Assembly: GCA_003164275.1 (NCBI GenBank)
Contig: PLSY01000358.1
Coordinates: 1 to 10,218 of the forward strand
DNA length: 10,218 nt
Source: Acidimicrobiaceae bacterium
GTDB lineage: Bacteria; Actinomycetota; Acidimicrobiia; Acidimicrobiales; RAAP-2
Reading direction: 5' to 3'
Shown here: one piece after another, positions 6,954 through 10,218 of the stretch
How positions within the stretch are numbered: the first letter of the stretch is position 1
How the letters are laid out: every line of letters begins with the position of its first letter
The notes under the pieces: generated by a model
Told to the model about the DNA's origin: nothing
What the model saw: the letters and a program-made list of their open reading frames with translations, nothing else
Databases searched by the model: none
Translations under genes and position numbers: made by a program

Positions 6954-7235
6954 ATGGACAGTTCGACCAAACCACTCCGGATCGAGACACCCGACGAGGC
7001 ACTGCAGGATCTACGGGACCGGCTGCGGACTACCCGTTGGCCGGACGCCGAGACCGTGGAGGACATTGTGCCGCTCTCGAGCAACCGGGGCTCTTTGTCA
7101 ATGAACTCCGCTCCTTGTTTCGTCTCGTCAGGCAGCACAGTGCGAGCGAAGTCCGTCGGGTGGTCGAAGCTCAATAAGGCGAACTGTCGCACCCGCCGAT
7201 ACGCCGAGGCGATGGGAGGCCGCCGTGCCCTCTGA
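6954..7235 (+). pseudogene. Stub of an epoxide hydrolase N-terminal (EHN) domain protein
   Basis: An open frame of 93 codons starts two bases after the TetR stop, with AAAGG at 6943-6947 as ribosome binding site. Residues 1-37 (KPLRIETPDEALQDLRDRL, then RTTRWPDAETVED) match the start of the EHN domain that precedes the alpha/beta-hydrolase fold in microsomal-type epoxide hydrolases. From about residue 38 (near base 7065) the similarity stops abruptly. The remaining 55 residues, rich in Ser, Arg and Asn, do not look like EHN or hydrolase sequence, and no catalytic domain follows in any + frame. A full enzyme would be about 380-400 residues. This is best read as a deletion remnant: the 5' end of a real gene joined to unrelated DNA. 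Its frame ends 11 bases inside the CoA-transferase gene. Whether the peptide is made is unknown. Confidence 0.7.
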
Positions 7236-9651
7236 CGTCACCGGCGTCTACTGGCACCCCCGGCAGCATCCGGTCGCACAGTCCACGCTCCCACTGGCCG
7301 GCGTACGGGTCCTCGACCGCACCGACGGGTGGGGCGAGCTGTCCACCCGGCTGCTCGGGGATCTCGGGGCCGATGTCATCCGAGTGGAGCCCATCGGCGG
7401 ATCGGGCTCACGGTCCGCGGCTCCAGTCCGAAACGGCCTCTCACTCGGATGGGTCTTCCGGAACAGCGGGAAGCGCATCCTGGAGTTGGACGCCATGGGC
7501 AAAGAGGGGCGTTCTGCGGTTGACCGTCTTCTCATCGACGCCGACATCCTGGTCACGCCTGAGCCCGTCGACGATGACCTGCTCGAACTCTTTCCCCGTC
7601 TGGTCGTGCTGGTGATCACCCCTTACGGACTGTCCGGTCCGTATGCAACTCGGTGCGCCACGGACGCTGTCATCGCCGCCACCGCCGGCCAGGCGTTCAA
7701 GGCGGGTGCCTCGGACCGCGAGCCGTTGCCTCCGCCGGGGAGATTCTGCGACCACGTCGCCTCAGCCACCGCTGCGTTCGCCGCCCTGTGCGGTCTCCGC
7801 CACCGCAATGCCCACGGGATCCGGAGCGTCCTCGACTTCTCCGTCAACGAGGCCGTGGCCCAGATGTCCGACTGGTCACTGCCCAACGGGATCGCCCGGT
7901 TGACGGCCGGGTACCCGGCGGAGGCACGACGTGGATCGGGGCCGGTCTATCCGGTGTTCCCCTGTAACGACGGCCATGTCCGCCTGGTGGTGCTCTCGCC
8001 GCGCCAATGGCACGCCATGCGGGAGTGGCTGGGCGAGCCCGAATACCTCCAGGACCCGGAGCTTGATGGGTTCATCGAACGACTCCAGCTGTCCGAGGCG
8101 GTGCTCAATCCGCTCTATCGCTCGTTCTTCGCCCACCGTGACATGGATGCCGTCTGCGTCGAAGCGCAACGCCGGGGCATCGTGTGCACTCCGGTCTACA
8201 CGGCCGACGAGGTGCTGGCCTGCCACCACCTCCAGGTAAGGAACAGCTTTGTCGAGACCGAGGTGGCACCGGGGATCAGCGCCGAGCTCCATTCCGGCTT
8301 TTTCGAGATCCAAGGAGTGCGAGCCGGCCCACGACCGCCTGGCCAACCACCGACTTCCGGCGGGCCACGCGACTCGACAGAAACTACTCCCGGCACGACC
8401 GCCGCATCCGAAAGCGGTGCCGGGCCGGGCCCCGCAGCGCTTGCAGGACTGCGGGTCCTCGACTTCGGCCATGGGGCCGTCGGCGTCGAGATCGGTCGGG
8501 TGTTCGCCGAGCTCGGCGCAGAGGTGATCAAGGTCGAGTCGAGGGCCTACCCCGATTTCATCAGGCTCCAAACCGGTCGGGAGAACACCCCGTCGTTCAC
8601 CTCGTCCAATCGTTCCAAGCGCAGCCTCGGCATCAACGCCAAGCTCGAGGGCGGTCTCGATCTCCTCCTCGAGCTGGTGCCTCAGTCCGACTTGGTCATC
8701 GAGAACAACGCCACCGGCGTCATGGACTCCCTCGGTCTCGGCTTCGAGCGCCTCAGTGGAGCCAATCCCGACATCGTCATGGTCTCCAGCCAACTCATGG
8801 GATCGCGTGGGCCGTGGGCGGCGTGGCGGGGCTACGGCCCGAGCACGCTCGGGCCATCAGGGATTCTCTCCCTCTGGGACTACGCCGACGCAGCTGACCC
8901 GACCGGTGGCGGGACCATCTTTCCCGACCAGTTCGCCGGCCGGCTGGGAGCCGTCGCCGCACTGGCTGCCATCCTCGGCAAGGAGGCGGGAACCACGTCG
9001 GGGGTCCATGTGGAGGTGGCCCAGATCGAATGCGCGATCGGAGCTATCGGGGATCTCCTTGCTGCCGAATCCGTAGAGGCGGGTTCCGTCCACCCGCTGG
9101 GAGGCGCCCATGAAACCGACGCCCCCTGGGGCGTCTACCCGGCCTCCGGTGATGACGAGTGGGTGGTCATCAACTGCAGGGACGAGCGTGACTGGTCCGG
9201 TCTGGTCAAAGTGTCGGGCGGGCTCCTCGATGCCTGCTCCCACGAGGCGGCACTCGGAGACAGCCGAGCCACGGTCGACCGCCAGCTGGCGACCTGGACC
9301 CGAACCCTCGACAAGTTCGAGGTGGCCCGTCGTTGCCAACATGAGGGCGTGCCTGCCGGACCGGTACTCTGCGCCGCTGAGCTGGCCACCGACCCCCATC
9401 TGGTGGCCCGGGGCTTCCCGGTGGAGATCGACCAACCCGACCTCGGCCCGATCACCCTCGAGGGACCCGCCTGGCACTCCCAGTCGATGCCCGCACCCAT
9501 CTACCGACCGGCACCGACCATCGGCCAACACACCGTCGAGGTGGCTCGCGACCTGCTGGGGCTCGACGGGCCCACAATCGAAGCGCTGCTCGCAGCCGGG
9601 GTCCTCGAGTCATCTGACCTCTACGGAATCTCAACCAAAGGAGCGACATAA
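7225..9651 (+). CDS. Tandem-domain family III (CaiB/BaiF) CoA-transferase
   Basis: This 808-residue protein holds two complete family III CoA-transferase modules; the usual enzyme is about 400 residues and dimerises as interlocked rings. Module 1 (about 22-365) starts LPLAGVRVLDRTDGWG, with LGDLGADVIRVEP and NSGKRILELD. Module 2 (about 405-790) starts ALAGLRVLDFGHG, with AELGAEVIKVES and SNRSKRSLGINAK. A Pro/Gly/Ser/Thr-rich linker (about 366-404) joins them. By alignment to the catalytic Asp169 of formyl-CoA transferase (GDS motif), the equivalents are Asp176 (FCDHVAS) and Asp568 (FPDQFAG), so both sites may be active. The reaction moves CoA from a donor thioester to a carboxylic acid through an aspartyl-CoA intermediate. 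GTG 7225 is supported by GGGAGG at 7214-7219. The gene follows the epoxide hydrolase stub and is coupled to the next SDR by TAATG. The acid substrate is unknown, but the context points to activating an acid for breakdown. Confidence 0.9.
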   Translation: MPSDVTGVYWHPRQHPVAQSTLPLAGVRVLDRTDGWGELSTRLLGDLGADVIRVEPIGGSGSRSAAPVRNGLSLGWVFRNSGKRILELDAMGKEGRSAVDRLLIDADILVTPEPVDDDLLELFPRLVVLVITPYGLSGPYATRCATDAVIAATAGQAFKAGASDREPLPPPGRFCDHVASATAAFAALCGLRHRNAHGIRSVLDFSVNEAVAQMSDWSLPNGIARLTAGYPAEARRGSGPVYPVFPCNDGHVRLVVLSPRQWHAMREWLGEPEYLQDPELDGFIERLQLSEAVLNPLYRSFFAHRDMDAVCVEAQRRGIVCTPVYTADEVLACHHLQVRNSFVETEVAPGISAELHSGFFEIQGVRAGPRPPGQPPTSGGPRDSTETTPGTTAASESGAGPGPAALAGLRVLDFGHGAVGVEIGRVFAELGAEVIKVESRAYPDFIRLQTGRENTPSFTSSNRSKRSLGINAKLEGGLDLLLELVPQSDLVIENNATGVMDSLGLGFERLSGANPDIVMVSSQLMGSRGPWAAWRGYGPSTLGPSGILSLWDYADAADPTGGGTIFPDQFAGRLGAVAALAAILGKEAGTTSGVHVEVAQIECAIGAIGDLLAAESVEAGSVHPLGGAHETDAPWGVYPASGDDEWVVINCRDERDWSGLVKVSGGLLDACSHEAALGDSRATVDRQLATWTRTLDKFEVARRCQHEGVPAGPVLCAAELATDPHLVARGFPVEIDQPDLGPITLEGPAWHSQSMPAPIYRPAPTIGQHTVEVARDLLGLDGPTIEALLAAGVLESSDLYGISTKGAT

Positions 9652-10218
9652 TGGGCCGACTCGACGGAAAAGTAGCGGTGGTCACCGGCGCCGGACAGGG
9701 TATTGGGCTGGGCATTGCCCTGGCCCTGGCGTCGGAAGGGGCAAGCATCTCCATCCCGGAGATCAACGGGGAACGGGCACTGAGGGCGGGGGACGAGGTC
9801 AGGGGACGCGGTGTCGACGTGTGCACCGTCACCTGCGACGTCCGTGATCGGGATCAGGTCGATCGGGCCGTGGCCACGACCATCGATGAGCTCGGATCGA
9901 TCGACATCCTGGTCAACAACGCCATCGCCACCGGCGGTGATCCCGCATTCGCGTCCACCGCCGGTATCCGGCCCTTTCTCGAGACGACCGAAGACCAGAT
10001 GCGACTCCAGTGGGAATCGGGCACGCTCGGAACGTTCCATTTCATGCAGGCGGTCCATCCGCACATGGCCAATCGGAACGGCCGCATCGTCAACGTGGCC
10101 TCCCGGGCCGGCACTGACGGGATCGGTGGCTATACGGCCTATGCCGCCGCGAAGGAGGGGATTCGTGCCCTGAGTCGCGTCGCCTCCCGCGAGTGGGGCG
10201 CCGACGGCATCCGGGTCA
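9651..10218 (+). CDS. Short-chain dehydrogenase/reductase, 5' part (cut by the window edge)
   Basis: The first 189 codons of an SDR run off the right edge, at about the point (GADGIRV) where the conserved VN would follow. Visible are TGAGQGIG (12-19), an acidic residue after strand two (E37 in IPEING) that favours NAD over NADP, CDV (62-64), VNNA (88-91), the serine in NVASRAG (S151), and Tyr164/Lys168 in YAAAK. Two positions differ from classical SDRs: NNAG is NNAI, and the usual VNL-x-GTF asparagine is replaced in WESGTLGTF (about 121-129). From memory, a subfamily with an 'ETG'-like word here and the ending YAAAKE-x-IRALSR also lacks this asparagine, so this may be a subfamily trait. AAAGGAG (9637-9643) precedes the ATG by seven bases, and the ATG overlaps the CoA-transferase TAA, indicating coupling. 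Confidence 0.88.
   Translation, partial: MGRLDGKVAVVTGAGQGIGLGIALALASEGASISIPEINGERALRAGDEVRGRGVDVCTVTCDVRDRDQVDRAVATTIDELGSIDILVNNAIATGGDPAFASTAGIRPFLETTEDQMRLQWESGTLGTFHFMQAVHPHMANRNGRIVNVASRAGTDGIGGYTAYAAAKEGIRALSRVASREWGADGIRV

Noticed and set aside
7876..8793. A 305-codon - strand frame across the CoA-transferase gene
   Set aside because: Long antisense frames are common opposite GC-rich genes. The + strand frame has clear family III motifs and the - frame has none.
1..10218. Mobile element, CRISPR array, toxin-antitoxin or phage-defence system
   Set aside because: I found no transposase or integrase motif, no repeat-spacer pattern, no terminal inverted repeats with target duplications and no nuclease or toxin-like pair. 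The two broken genes suggest deletions, but no insertion sequence ends are visible.

Overview
This is a GC-rich stretch with frequent GTG starts and every recognisable gene on the + strand. Gene starts and stops overlap tightly (ATGA, TGATG, TAATG). The style and the protein families (a pseudo-receiver winged-helix regulator, an actinobacterial-type LysA, a 'MAWDF' acyl-CoA dehydrogenase, a tandem family III CoA-transferase) suggest an actinobacterium, possibly a member of the Acidimicrobiia. That placement is inference from gene style only. There are no rRNA or tRNA genes, no CRISPR array and no recognisable insertion sequence.

Region A (1-2302): a short leader with a small inverted repeat is followed by a 235-residue protein that looks like a degenerate receiver fused to an OmpR-type winged helix. 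Its stop codon overlaps the start of a diaminopimelate decarboxylase (lysA) gene. The two form a small operon that is functionally distinct from what follows.

Region B (2303-2621): about 300 bases without a convincing intact gene. It may hold a decayed remnant with faint STAS-like words. At its 3' end is a plausible sigma-70-type promoter (-35 CTGATA, 17 bp, -10 TAATAT) and a purine-rich ribosome binding site for the next gene.

Region C (2622-10218, running off the right edge): a catabolic operon built around acyl-CoA chemistry. In order it encodes an acyl-CoA dehydrogenase of the ACAD10/11-like type, a zinc-independent MDR oxidoreductase, an SDR that has lost its cofactor-binding half, an intact SDR, a TetR regulator, a stub of an epoxide-hydrolase N-terminal domain, a fused two-headed family III CoA-transferase, and the first 189 residues of another SDR. 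The set implies moving CoA onto a carboxylic acid, desaturating the acyl-CoA, and oxidising or reducing hydroxyl, keto and enone groups, under control of the TetR protein. The substrate cannot be read from the sequence; a terpenoid, alicyclic or steroid-like acid would be typical of such clusters. No thiolase, enoyl-CoA hydratase or CoA ligase is in the window, so the pathway must continue elsewhere.

I do not see a clearly new defence or mobile system. The most unusual points are the two deletion-derived genes inside an otherwise tightly coupled operon (4927-5391 and 6954-7235), the double CoA-transferase with both catalytic aspartates apparently kept, and the regulator-lysA pair.
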